A stretch of DNA of 64,000 bases from Vibrio spartinae (lineage in GTDB: Bacteria; Pseudomonadota; Gammaproteobacteria; Enterobacterales; Vibrionaceae), in assembly GCF_024347135.1 (NCBI RefSeq), contig NZ_AP024908.1, forward strand, positions 372,001 through 436,000, written 5' to 3'. Position 1 is the first letter of the stretch, and each line of letters starts with the position of its first letter. Positions 44,264 through 55,099 of the stretch are shown in pieces. The translations under genes were made by a program, and so were the position numbers. Under the pieces are notes generated by a model that did no database searches, was not told where the DNA came from, and saw only the letters and a list, made by a program, of their open reading frames with translations.

Positions 44264-44950
44264 ATGAGAGCGATTGGCGAAAATATTTGGATATTTGATG
44301 GTAAAGCGGTCCCGTTTTTGACCTTGCCTTACTCAACCCGGATGACGATCGTTCGGCTTGCTGATCAATCGTTATGGGTCCACAGCCCGATTGAATTAAA
44401 TCCTGATCTGAAAGCTTCCGTCGATGCTTTAGGGACAGTCAAGTATTTGATAGCCCCCAACCAACTTCATCATCTGTTTATTTCCCAATGGCAAGATGCC
44501 TATCCAGAGGCGTTCACCTATGGAACGGAAGGGGTGCGTCACAAACGTCAGGATTTAACATTCAATACGATTTTGTCTGTACAGGTGGATTATCCTTGGA
44601 CGGATGAACTGGATAACGTGTTATTTACCGGTTCTCGGGTTATGGAGGAATGTGTCTTTTTTCACCGTTCGAGTGAGACTTTAATTGTGACTGATTTGAT
44701 TGAGAATTTCTCACCGAAGGCTTTCAATGTCTTTCAGCGCTTTTTGGCTCAGCTGACTGGGGTTCTGGCACCGACAGGGAAAATGCCACTAGATTGGCGG
44801 TTAACTTTTATGACCGGAAAAGCGACGGCCCGGGCGCATCTGAAAAAGATCCTGAGTTGGCATCCTCAGACCATTGTTATGGCTCACGGTCTCATTGTGA
44901 CTGAAGATGCTGAAACATTCTTACGCCGTTCGTTTCGTTGGCTGTTGTAA
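44264..44950 (+). CDS. DUF4336 protein (metallo-beta-lactamase-like fold)
   Basis: A 228-residue cytoplasmic protein of the DUF4336 family. Typical blocks are IGENIWIFDGKAVPFLTLPY at the N-terminus, YLIAPNQLHHLFISQWQ (His pair), FHRSSETLIVTDLIENF and IVMAHGLIVTED near the end. The pattern recalls a beta-lactamase-like hydrolase, but substrate and activity are unknown. AACGGAGAACATC precedes the start. A 17-bp tandem array fills its upstream region and may affect its expression. Confidence 0.82.
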   Translation: MRAIGENIWIFDGKAVPFLTLPYSTRMTIVRLADQSLWVHSPIELNPDLKASVDALGTVKYLIAPNQLHHLFISQWQDAYPEAFTYGTEGVRHKRQDLTFNTILSVQVDYPWTDELDNVLFTGSRVMEECVFFHRSSETLIVTDLIENFSPKAFNVFQRFLAQLTGVLAPTGKMPLDWRLTFMTGKATARAHLKKILSWHPQTIVMAHGLIVTEDAETFLRRSFRWLL

Positions 44951-45124
44951 ATCATGCGGCATCATCGAGTATGAACTGGCCGATGAATGACAGACGTTTT
45001 TCCTGTGTCATTCATTTTCATTGAATGATCACATCGCTTAAATAATCCTCAATAGATGATGGAACGAATATTGAGGTTTCTGACTCCTTCAACTAACTTA
45101 AAATTATCGCTTTGATGTTGGACA

Positions 45125-46969
45125 ATGATATTGATGTCATCTCAATCAAAAGAAATGGAATATAAAATTATTGGCGTCTCTTCCGGGTTGCATTGGTATC
45201 ATTGGCTTGTGATCTCTCTGTCTCTATTATTAACGTTTGGTGCTTATTACGTGACCGAACGTCAAACCAATCTTAAAATCGCTAATCAATTTGGGTTTCA
45301 GTCACAGCAAATTGTCGAGCTGGTACAAGAGCGAATGATACGCTACGAAGAAGCATTATGGGCGGGCGTTTCTGCATTGAAAATGTTCCCGCATGATGCT
45401 GCGCGGGCAGATTGGCGAACGTTTTCAACCAGCTTACAGATTGATCAGCGTTTCCCGGGAATTAACGGGATTGGCGTCATTCATTATGTTCCCCCGGAAA
45501 AGCTCTCGAACTACCTGTCATGGCAAAGATCATCACTGGATGATTACGCGATTCATCCTGAACACGTTGAGCCGGAATACTGGCCGATCACTTATATTGA
45601 ACCGCAAGCGGAAAACCGCAGAGCGGTTGGTTTAGACATGGCGCACGAAATCAATCGATATACCGCAGCGAAAAAAGCACGCAATACACATCTGGCGAAC
45701 ATTACCGGCCCGATTACTTTAGTTCAGGATGACCAGAGAACACCGGGATTTTTATTTTATGCGCCGTGGTATTCATCGGGTCAGCCTTCTGACCAATATG
45801 GTGAAACGAATGGTGATTTTAAAGGGCTGGTGTATGCGCCTTTCATTATGTTCAAATTGATGGATGGCACGTTAAAAAATGTCAACCGCCTCGTCAATTT
45901 CAGCATCTATGACGGTGACACGTTACTGTACACCGAACTGGATTCAAATTCTGAAAATCTCGATCCTGACCCATTGTTCCAACGAGAGATTACTCTGGAA
46001 CTCTATGGGCGGGTATGGCGTTTTAGTCTGCAATCGACAGAGCTATTCCGAGCGCAACAAAGCTATGCTCAGCCTTTCATCATTTTGTTTGGTGGCTTGG
46101 TGATTGATGTGCTGCTCTTTGTTGTCTTCTTTATTCTCGCCCGATCAAATCGCAATGCGATTGAGTATGCCCACAAAGCCACCGCCAATTTGAAATTGCG
46201 GACAGAAGAACTGGAACAGACCAGTTACAGCCTCCAGCAAAAAAATCGAGATCTGGAAGAGGCAAACAGCGAACTGGATCAGTTTGCCTTTGTGGCCTCA
46301 CATGATTTAAAAGCGCCGCTCAGAGGGATCAATCAGTTGGCGCAATGGATTGAAGAAGACAGTGAAGGGGCGCTGACAGAAACGACTTATTCGCACCTCA
46401 ATTTAATGAAGAGTCGGATCTCTCGCCTTGAGCGTTTATTAAATGATTTACTTATCTATTCTCGTGTTGGCAGAAATGACGAATTGACCAGTTCTGTGAA
46501 TGTCGTGTCTATGATTGATGATATCTTTCATTTGCTCAATCACGACAGTCGTTTCTCGTTAACCGTCGAGGGACCAGATGAAGAGGTGATAACGATGGTC
46601 ACGCCGTTGGAACAAATTATCAGAAATCTGATCGGCAACGCAATGAAGCATCATGACCAAGAGACGGGAAATATTGCCATCACAGTGTCTCAGTCTCCTC
46701 AATCTCTTCACTTTGAAGTGAGCGATGATGGGCCGGGGATCCCGGCTGAACATCAGGAGAAAGTCTTTGAATTGTTCCATACCCTAAGACCGCGAGATCA
46801 GGTTGAAGGCAGTGGCTTGGGGTTATCGATCATTAAAAAAATATTAGACCGGTACCACTGCGCATATCAGATTCAGTCCGATGGGCAACGTGGGCTCACT
46901 TTTTCATTTGCTTGGCCGATTGGTATGCAGCCACAGAATACAAAAGACGATGCAAAAGACCAATCATAA
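45125..46969 (+). CDS. CHASE-domain sensor histidine kinase
   Basis: A 614-residue inner-membrane kinase. A first helix (about 20-38) precedes a periplasmic CHASE domain (about 75-270; GINGIGVIHYVPPE, then PITLVQDDQRTPGFLFYAP). A second helix (about 310-335) leads into a coiled coil, then HisKA with the phospho-acceptor His in FVASHDLKAPLRGI. The HATPase domain has N-box LIGNAMKHH and G-boxes DDGPGIP and GSGLGLSII. CHASE domains sense small extracellular ligands. The response regulator-GGDEF-EAL gene lies 240 bases downstream and is the probable output partner. Confidence 0.92.
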   Translation: MILMSSQSKEMEYKIIGVSSGLHWYHWLVISLSLLLTFGAYYVTERQTNLKIANQFGFQSQQIVELVQERMIRYEEALWAGVSALKMFPHDAARADWRTFSTSLQIDQRFPGINGIGVIHYVPPEKLSNYLSWQRSSLDDYAIHPEHVEPEYWPITYIEPQAENRRAVGLDMAHEINRYTAAKKARNTHLANITGPITLVQDDQRTPGFLFYAPWYSSGQPSDQYGETNGDFKGLVYAPFIMFKLMDGTLKNVNRLVNFSIYDGDTLLYTELDSNSENLDPDPLFQREITLELYGRVWRFSLQSTELFRAQQSYAQPFIILFGGLVIDVLLFVVFFILARSNRNAIEYAHKATANLKLRTEELEQTSYSLQQKNRDLEEANSELDQFAFVASHDLKAPLRGINQLAQWIEEDSEGALTETTYSHLNLMKSRISRLERLLNDLLIYSRVGRNDELTSSVNVVSMIDDIFHLLNHDSRFSLTVEGPDEEVITMVTPLEQIIRNLIGNAMKHHDQETGNIAITVSQSPQSLHFEVSDDGPGIPAEHQEKVFELFHTLRPRDQVEGSGLGLSIIKKILDRYHCAYQIQSDGQRGLTFSFAWPIGMQPQNTKDDAKDQS

Positions 46970-47018
46970 ACCCGTCTCAAGGTGTGAAGAGGAAGTTGCA
47001 CAGGCTTAGCAAAATATA

Positions 47019-47081
47019 GGTTATCAAAACACGGGTTTATCAAAACACAGGTTTATCAAAACACAGGTTTATCAAAACAAT
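47019..47081. repeat. 16-bp tandem array, about 4 copies
   Basis: GGTTTATCAAAACACA occurs exactly at 47034-47049 and 47050-47065, flanked by a 15-base variant (47019-47033) and a last GGTTTATCAAAACAAT (47066-47081). It fills the gap between the kinase and the GGDEF-EAL gene. Confidence 0.92.
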
Positions 47082-47208
47082 GTGGCCGAGTATATCGTGG
47101 CCGGATATATCGTCCAGTCATCGATCAATCAAGATTTCGAACATGTATCAGGATGTCTCGAACACGACTGGCGATTGACTGAAATCTCGCATGAAAGGCA
47201 GGCGCTCT

Positions 47209-48918
47209 ATGGATATTTTGATTATTGATGATGATGCGGTTGACCGGATGTCAGCCATCAGAACTTTGCGTAAATCAGAACTGGTTTTAGATAGAATTGA
47301 TCAGTCTGATACTGCTGCCGAGGGCATTCGTCTGGCTTCTGAGCACAACTATGACGTGATTTTACTCGATTACCAGATTCCGCCTTCAAACGGTATTGAA
47401 ATATTGCGTGAGATTCGGGGCGGCAATGATTATTCCACCGCGATAGTGATGCTAAGCCATAGTAATGATGAAAGACTGGCGTTGGCGTGTGTCGAAGCCG
47501 GTGCGCAAGATTTTATTATGAAAAGTGAAGTCACATCGTCACGTTTGAAACGTGCAATTTTGATTTCACAAGAACGGCATTCGCTTGAGCAAGAAGTTCG
47601 TTCAAGCCATGATCAACTGCGGTATATCGCGGAGCGTGATAGCTTGACTGGGTTACGCAATCGATATTTTTTTGATGAGACACTTCGTGATGCCGTGACC
47701 AGAAACTCACGCACTGGTGAGCAACTGGTTTTATTATTATTAGATTTAGATAACTTCAAAAAAGTCAACGATGTGCTGGGGCATCAGGCCGGAGACCGCC
47801 TGCTTCAAGAGATTGCCCGGCGCCTGGAGCAACCGATCCGAGAAAGTGACAAGTTGTGCCGTTTAGGCGGTGATGAATTTGCGATTCTTGTTTATGATCT
47901 GCCGCAACTTGAGCATGTCCGGTTACTGGTTACTCGTATTTTTAAATCGTTAGAGAAACCGCTGATCATTCATGGACAAACCGTAGAAGTCACTGTAAGT
48001 ATTGGGGTTGCGACTTATCCATTATGTGCGACAGATGCGACAGGATTAATGAAGTGTGCTGATGTTGCGATGTATCGCGCCAAAGAGCTTGGACGCAATC
48101 GCGTTCAATATTATTCCGTTGATTTCCATGAAAAAATGGTCTCGCGGATGCAACTGGAATTTGACTTAAAGCAAGCGATTAAAGGCGATCAATTGACTCT
48201 GTTTTTCCAGCCACAATTGGATACACATTCAGAGCAGTTGGTGGGTGTCGAAGCCCTGATTCGTTGGCAACATCACACATTAGGCATGATACAACCTGAT
48301 GAATTTATTCCGATTGCCGAGGAGTCGGACCTGATTATTGATATTGGTCGCTGGGTGATTGAAGCGGCTTGCCGCCAGTTTAGTCAATGGGTCGAGACCG
48401 CCCAAGGAACGCATATCTGCTTTTCCATCGCGGTCAATCTTTCTGCACGTCAATTAAAGGATCATGCGTTGTCGGAGTTCCTGCAACGCTGTCTGGCACA
48501 ACACAATATTCCCGCAGATCTCGTTGAATTGGAGTTAACGGAAAGTCATTTAGAAAATAGCCTCAGTGCGGTTGAAATGCTAAATAGTCTGTCCGCAACG
48601 GGAGTGCGGCTCTCTTTGGACGATTTTGGCACCGGCTATTCATCTTTATCGCACCTGAGTCAGTTTCCGTTCAGTATCTTGAAGATCGATAAATCCTTTG
48701 TGCAAAGCGGCGATGATAAGCAGCAACGAACCTTACTCAAAGCTATCTGCGCATTTGCCCATTCATTGGGCTACGAAACGGTGGCTGAAGGGATTGAAAC
48801 CGAAGAACAGAAACAACTTTGCCAGTCACTGAATGTCAATCGACTCCAAGGTTATTTATTTTCACAGCCTATCTCGGCAGAGTCATTTGAAAACAACTGG
48901 CTTCAGAGCGTGGTGTAA
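47209..48918 (+). CDS. Response regulator with GGDEF and EAL domains (c-di-GMP turnover)
   Basis: A 569-residue cytoplasmic protein. The receiver domain (1-120) has the acidic pair DDD near residue 8 and the phospho-Asp in VILLDYQIPPS. The diguanylate cyclase domain (about 155-300) has an intact RLGGDEFAI site, and RESD five residues before it, a complete inhibitory I-site. The phosphodiesterase domain (about 315-560) has an intact VGVEALIRW and LDDFGTGYSSL. Both activities are therefore possible, tuned by phosphorylation, probably from the upstream CHASE kinase. I chose ATG 47209; the frame opens at 47191. Confidence 0.93.
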   Translation: MDILIIDDDAVDRMSAIRTLRKSELVLDRIDQSDTAAEGIRLASEHNYDVILLDYQIPPSNGIEILREIRGGNDYSTAIVMLSHSNDERLALACVEAGAQDFIMKSEVTSSRLKRAILISQERHSLEQEVRSSHDQLRYIAERDSLTGLRNRYFFDETLRDAVTRNSRTGEQLVLLLLDLDNFKKVNDVLGHQAGDRLLQEIARRLEQPIRESDKLCRLGGDEFAILVYDLPQLEHVRLLVTRIFKSLEKPLIIHGQTVEVTVSIGVATYPLCATDATGLMKCADVAMYRAKELGRNRVQYYSVDFHEKMVSRMQLEFDLKQAIKGDQLTLFFQPQLDTHSEQLVGVEALIRWQHHTLGMIQPDEFIPIAEESDLIIDIGRWVIEAACRQFSQWVETAQGTHICFSIAVNLSARQLKDHALSEFLQRCLAQHNIPADLVELELTESHLENSLSAVEMLNSLSATGVRLSLDDFGTGYSSLSHLSQFPFSILKIDKSFVQSGDDKQQRTLLKAICAFAHSLGYETVAEGIETEEQKQLCQSLNVNRLQGYLFSQPISAESFENNWLQSVV

Positions 48919-48960
48919 ACTGTCTGCACTAGGGATTGATGCCGGTATTGCGCTATATTG

Positions 48961-49017
48961 ATATTGATACCACTGCATTATATTAGTACCACTGCGTTAT
49001 ATTAGTATCACTGTACT
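48961..49017. repeat. 19-bp tandem array, 3 copies
   Basis: ATATTGATACCACTGCATT (48961-48979), ATATTAGTACCACTGCGTT (48980-48998) and ATATTAGTATCACTGTACT (48999-49017) are in perfect register, between the convergent GGDEF-EAL and fadH genes. Confidence 0.92.
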
Positions 49018-49033
49018 CTCTTTGATCATTGCA

Positions 49034-51073
<2,040 letters not shown>

Positions 51074-51091
51074 TCATGTCCCTCGATTGTT

Positions 51092-51137
51092 ATCTTGACA
51101 GTGTCAATATTGTCGATGATTTTGACACTGTCAAGAT
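51092..51137. promoter_or_regulatory. Paired TetR operator (16-bp inverted arms) between fadH and its TetR gene
   Basis: ATCTTGACAGTGTCAA (51092-51107) and TTGACACTGTCAAGAT (51122-51137) are perfect reverse complements. Each arm is itself a 13-base near-palindrome (TTGACA-N-TGTCAA), so two regulator dimers could bind 27 bases apart. It covers the divergent fadH and TetR promoters. Confidence 0.85.
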
Positions 51138-51156
51138 TCATGCTAATTTACAGAGT

Positions 51157-51774
51157 ATGAAATCAAGAAAATTGAACTACCATCATGGTGATCTGCGGCG
51201 AAGCTTATTACAGTCAGCCGATCTTATGCTGAGAGACACAGGGATTGAAGGGCTGTCATTACGCAAGCTGGCGGACCACGTCGGTGTGTCACGGACCGCG
51301 TTATATCACCATTTTCAGGATAAAAATGAATTACTCTGCGCGTTGGCTGAGCAGGGGTTTCATCATTGGTATCAGCGTACCCGTCAATTAGTCGAAAGCG
51401 CAACGCATGATCATCACGAGACGTTTCGCCAGTTCTTTTATCACTATATTCAGGATGCGACCACAACGCCGGAAACATATGAACTGATGTTTGGCCGGGC
51501 TATCTGGAAGCAAGCACAGGCCACTCCCGCATTAAAAGAAATTGCCTACCTCTGTTTTCAGTATCAGGTCGACATCACCGCTCGCTGGCAGCAATTGGGG
51601 CTTTTTCCTCAGGAAGAAACAACCGTACGGCTCGCACAGGTTATTTGGAGCACCATGCACGGTTTAGCGCGATTGGTCATCGATGGCGTGTATGCCGATA
51701 GTCAACATATTGAAGATATGTGTGATTGTGCGATTCGAATGTTGGTCATACCAAAAGCGGGTGAATGCGAATAG
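51157..51774 (+). CDS. TetR-family repressor, likely regulator of fadH
   Basis: A 205-residue regulator from ATG 51157 (MKSRKLNYHHGDLR); the longer frame to 51076 would run through the operators. The N-terminal HTH reads GLSLRKLADHVGVSRTALYHHF, and the C-terminal ligand domain resembles TetR_C_33-type sequences. It is divergent from fadH, with the operator pair in between. Such regulators often sense acyl-CoA or related compounds, consistent with fadH. No strong ribosome site is visible. Confidence 0.9.
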   Translation: MKSRKLNYHHGDLRRSLLQSADLMLRDTGIEGLSLRKLADHVGVSRTALYHHFQDKNELLCALAEQGFHHWYQRTRQLVESATHDHHETFRQFFYHYIQDATTTPETYELMFGRAIWKQAQATPALKEIAYLCFQYQVDITARWQQLGLFPQEETTVRLAQVIWSTMHGLARLVIDGVYADSQHIEDMCDCAIRMLVIPKAGECE

Positions 51775-51894
51775 AGAGAAAAGCGGAGAGAAAAACATGT
51801 TGGGTGTTGCCTTGGACTGATGGCGCGACCCAAACATGTGGGGGAATTTCTTTAAGAGCTACTTAGTCGATGGTAATCAACTGAGTCAAATGAG

Positions 51895-52077
51895 CTACGA
51901 GCTGAATCGAACTTCTCCAGACTCATTGAGACAAAGGTGGGCTTGGCGATTTTTGAGTAATTGAACAGCAAGTATTGGACTGACAGCGAACAATTCACCT
52001 TTAGCATGAGCAATCGGTGCTTCCCAAGCGTGGTCTCTATGTTTGCCACTTTGATCAAACTGAACTAAAACTTTCAT
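51895..52077 (-). CDS. Small hypothetical protein (60 aa) with a strong ribosome site
   Basis: An isolated gene encoding 60 residues, beginning MKVLVQFDQSGKHRDHAWEA and ending NESGEVRFSS. GAGGAGAAGTAAAT lies directly before ATG 52077, an excellent Shine-Dalgarno with normal spacing, which supports real translation. There is no signal peptide or membrane segment. I recognise no family. It stands alone between TetR and glycerate kinase genes with its own AT-rich promoter region. Confidence 0.65.
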   Translation of the reverse strand: MKVLVQFDQSGKHRDHAWEAPIAHAKGELFAVSPILAVQLLKNRQAHLCLNESGEVRFSS

Positions 52078-52361
52078 ATTTACTTCTCCTCAACAAAGGT
52101 TTTTATTGAATTTTTTTAGTAACCTGTGTGTAAACGTAGCGTAACTAAAGTGTTACTTCACTAGTTAAAAGTGAAAGATTAATTTGATGAAATAGTTATT
52201 AATATCATTAGTGAATGTAATCTCATTCTTATATCGAAAAATTCTACGACTGATGTTGAGTATGACCTGCCGCAACAGGACAGCCCACTTGACTCAGCGG
52301 AGACACACGATTGATCTTTTTCAGGTTGAGACATCCGGGTCATTTCCCTCCCCTCCCTTAT

Positions 52362-52399
52362 ATCAAGACATCAAGACATCAAGACATCAAGACATCAAG
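52362..52399. repeat. 8-bp tandem array (ATCAAGAC), nearly 5 copies
   Basis: Four exact ATCAAGAC units start at 52362 and a partial ATCAAG ends at 52399. The array lies in the otherwise empty 52078-52594 region ahead of the glycerate kinase gene. A 73-codon open frame across it is not convincing. Confidence 0.93.
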
Positions 52400-52594
52400 T
52401 TTTTGACATCGCACAGTGAGCATTATCTTTAATCCGTGATCTTGGTGAGTGGTGCCATTTCTCTATGTAATATACTGATCTATATCGCGTACTTATCGAC
52501 TTTCAATACGAATGGAGTGTATGTGGTGAATCGTTTCGACCACTAAGAATGATGACATACTGCGGAATACGACCGAGATTACGGAGAGACATTG

Positions 52595-53752
52595 ATGAGA
52601 ATTGTGATTGCCCCTGATTCATTTAAAGAGAGCCTGAGCGCCGTTGAGGTTGCTGAAATCATTGCACAGAGCTGGCAGCAAGTTTTTCCTGAGGCAGAGT
52701 GTATCAAAAAGCCGGTCACCGATGGCGGTGAGGGCTTTGTCGATGCGCTGGTTACGGCATCTCAAGGGCAAAAAGTGACGACGCGCGTTCACAACCCGAT
52801 TGGCGTTGCCATTGATGCGAAGTGGGGGATGAGTCATGATCGACATACCGCGTTTATCGAAATGGCGGCAGCCAGCGGATTAGCATTACTGACGACAGAT
52901 GAACGTAATCCGTTACTGACGACGAGTTTTGGTACCGGACAATTGATCAGTGCTGCACTCGATGAGGGGATTCGTCATCTGGTGCTGGGAATCGGCGGGA
53001 GTGCCACCAATGACGGTGGTGTCGGGATGATGCAGGCGTTGGGGGTGTCGTTTGTCGATGCACAAGGGCATGAGTTGCCGCCCGGTGGCGCGACGTTGTC
53101 TCGGCTCGATTCAATCGACCTTTCCGGCTTAGACCCACGCTTGCAGTCATGCCGGATTGAGGTCGCTTGTGATGTGACGAATCCATTAACCGGAGAATCG
53201 GGCGCCGCAGCGGTTTATGGACCGCAGAAGGGTGCGACCCCGGCGATGGTTCGGGCGCTGGAGCGGGGCTTGGTTCATTATGCTGATGTGATTGAAAGGC
53301 AGTTCGGTCAAGCCGTTGATAAACGGCCCGGAGCGGGGGCCGCGGGTGGGGTTGGCGCTGCACTGATGGCGTTTCTCAATGCCCGGTTGTCTCCGGGGAT
53401 TGAACTCGTGATCGAAGCGCTTGATCTAGCACCGGAAATTGTCCGCTGTGATTTGGTCATTACCGGTGAAGGATGCCTTGATGCACAAAGCCTCAATGGT
53501 AAAGTGCCGGTTGGGATTGCCCAGCTTGCAAAACGTCATGGTAAACCTGTTATCGCGCTTGCCGGAAGCGTGAAAGCGACGGACCAGCAATTGCATGCGG
53601 TGGGGATTGATGCCGCTTTTGGTACGGTACAAGCGGTCATGACACTAGAGGCTGCACTCGCTCAGGCTGCCAGTCATCTTGCACAGACTACGGTTCAGAT
53701 CGCCCGTCTGGTCCATATTAGTGGAAAGCAGATCACTGGTGAGTCGACATAA
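52595..53752 (+). CDS. Glycerate kinase (GarK/GlxK family)
   Basis: A 385-residue cytoplasmic kinase phosphorylating D-glycerate, probably to 2-phosphoglycerate. Family blocks are IVIAPDSFKESLSAVEVAE at the start, PVTDGGEGFVDALV, GIGGSATNDGGVGMMQALG, KRPGAGAAGGVGAALMAF and LVITGEGCLDAQSLNGK. ATG 52595 with GGAGAG upstream is preferred over TTG 52592. In a cell degrading ureides through glyoxylate, glycerate is an expected intermediate, although the purine cluster is 30 kb away. Monocistronic by spacing. Confidence 0.93.
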   Translation: MRIVIAPDSFKESLSAVEVAEIIAQSWQQVFPEAECIKKPVTDGGEGFVDALVTASQGQKVTTRVHNPIGVAIDAKWGMSHDRHTAFIEMAAASGLALLTTDERNPLLTTSFGTGQLISAALDEGIRHLVLGIGGSATNDGGVGMMQALGVSFVDAQGHELPPGGATLSRLDSIDLSGLDPRLQSCRIEVACDVTNPLTGESGAAAVYGPQKGATPAMVRALERGLVHYADVIERQFGQAVDKRPGAGAAGGVGAALMAFLNARLSPGIELVIEALDLAPEIVRCDLVITGEGCLDAQSLNGKVPVGIAQLAKRHGKPVIALAGSVKATDQQLHAVGIDAAFGTVQAVMTLEAALAQAASHLAQTTVQIARLVHISGKQITGEST

Positions 53753-53827
53753 AGCGTAAAAACTTGTGGTTTTCAGGACAAAAAATCGACTAAAATCTTG
53801 AAAGTTAACTATAAACCGCCACACTTT

Positions 53828-53872
53828 GATAAGTAATAAATAGATAAGTAGTAAATAGATCAGTAATAAAGA
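53828..53872. repeat. 15-bp tandem array, 3 copies
   Basis: GATAAGTAATAAATA (53828-53842), GATAAGTAGTAAATA (53843-53857) and GATCAGTAATAAAGA (53858-53872), in the gap before the lipoprotein gene. Confidence 0.92.
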
Positions 53873-53957
53873 GAACAGTCATCAACCGATATGATTCAGT
53901 TGATGAATTTCAGTGGCAGCATAAAATTTGGCGGCACAATAAGCGTGGGGGAACCGG

Positions 53958-54719
53958 ATGAAACGACCATGGAAGTCATGGATGATATTAATGCTGTTTA
54001 GCGGACTGGTGGGATGTAGTCATTCGGGGTCTGTTGGTGTGGCGGTATCAACAACACAGCAGGATGCAAGCCAGGCGGATCGTGACAAAGCACTGCAACC
54101 GATCGATCAAGCCTATGGGTATGAATTCGCACCCCAGCAGAGTGATGTGGCAACGCAAGAGACATTGAGTGTGCCAGCGGATGTCACTGATGAGCCCGAG
54201 GAGATATCTGCTGAGCCAGTGCAGTCGGAACGCCTTGATGAACAGGCGATGACGGATATTCAGACGACCACACATGTAACAACTGTCTCTCCGGCTCAGC
54301 AGTCAGACGTCGCTCAGAAAGATTGGGTGTATCTGCCGGGGATCAATGAGAAATTTCCGGTTCAGCTTGATCGGGATGCTGAGATATCCCGGTTATCGAC
54401 GACCGATGTCAACTATTTTCAGCGCAGTGGTCAGGATTGGGTTCAGTTCAGTATTCAATCTGGTCAGCGCAAAAGCGCTGCCGTCAGTTTACCGGTAATG
54501 CGCTGGATGAAGACAGCATCGGGCAACACTGATGCTGCCGGGGAACGACATGCCGTGGTAGTGACTTGGGTTGAATTTGGCCAAGAGATCAAAGAGCGAA
54601 CTGAATTTATGCTGACCGATGCTTCACAGCGGACGCGTTCTCCCGTACTGCTCGGACAAAGCTTTTTTCGAGATATGGCATCTCATGAAACGGCACAAAT
54701 TATTGATATTTTCAACTAA
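53958..54719 (+). CDS. Hypothetical lipoprotein
   Basis: A 253-residue exported protein. The signal sequence ends in a lipobox LVGC (Cys at about 20), so it should be lipid-anchored. About 100 acidic, Gln/Thr/Ser-rich residues follow with no clear fold. The C-terminal 130 residues look globular (DWVYLPGINEKFPVQLDRDA, then RSPVLLGQSFFRDMA). The end, with its leucine-glycine-phenylalanine-phenylalanine-type motif, recalls retropepsin-like putative ATP-dependent zinc protease folds, but I cannot see the active Asp motif, so I make no call. GGGGGAACCGG lies before the start. A strong terminator follows. Confidence 0.7.
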   Translation: MKRPWKSWMILMLFSGLVGCSHSGSVGVAVSTTQQDASQADRDKALQPIDQAYGYEFAPQQSDVATQETLSVPADVTDEPEEISAEPVQSERLDEQAMTDIQTTTHVTTVSPAQQSDVAQKDWVYLPGINEKFPVQLDRDAEISRLSTTDVNYFQRSGQDWVQFSIQSGQRKSAAVSLPVMRWMKTASGNTDAAGERHAVVVTWVEFGQEIKERTEFMLTDASQRTRSPVLLGQSFFRDMASHETAQIIDIFN

Positions 54720-55099
54720 AGACAAGTAATAAAATTAAAATGATGGTTTAATAACAATGAATTAATATAATGGATTACTCAATGGCCTCAAGGTATTTTA
54801 TACCCTGAGGCCATTTTTTATTCATATCATATTGATAGAAGGCCAAATTTGTTCTCCATTGATTGCAAACGTTAATTCAACGACGCGATCACAGATTGAT
54901 ACTTCGTTTTAAAAATATATGGACGCAAATAACAAAAAATTAAGATGGCATATCTCATATTTTTAATTTGGTGATATTCTATATGCGACCTGATTTATAT
55001 TTCTGGTCTATATTTGAGCTGTTTGTCATGGGCTTTTTCATTATCGAAAAATTCGCTTGATAAACAGTGATATCAGCGTCTTAACGCAAAGGAGAAAAC
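54720..55099. other. Gap between the lipoprotein and xylanase genes
   Basis: Apart from the terminator at 54784-54819, this 380-base AT-rich stretch shows no gene. It should hold the xylanase promoter. I find no copy of the xyl-locus motif here. Confidence 0.45.
54784..54819 (+). terminator. Terminator after the lipoprotein gene
   Basis: GGCCTCA (54784-54790) pairs with TGAGGCC (54806-54812), with an inner GTAT/ATAC pairing, followed by ATTTTTT. Confidence 0.9.

Noticed and set aside
52362..52399. CRISPR-like repeat
   Set aside because: Units are 8 bp with no spacers; none of the tandem arrays in the window has the repeat-spacer layout of a CRISPR.
52211..52432. 73-residue plus-strand frame before glycerate kinase
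   Set aside because: It runs across the 8-bp tandem array, has odd composition and no ribosome site.
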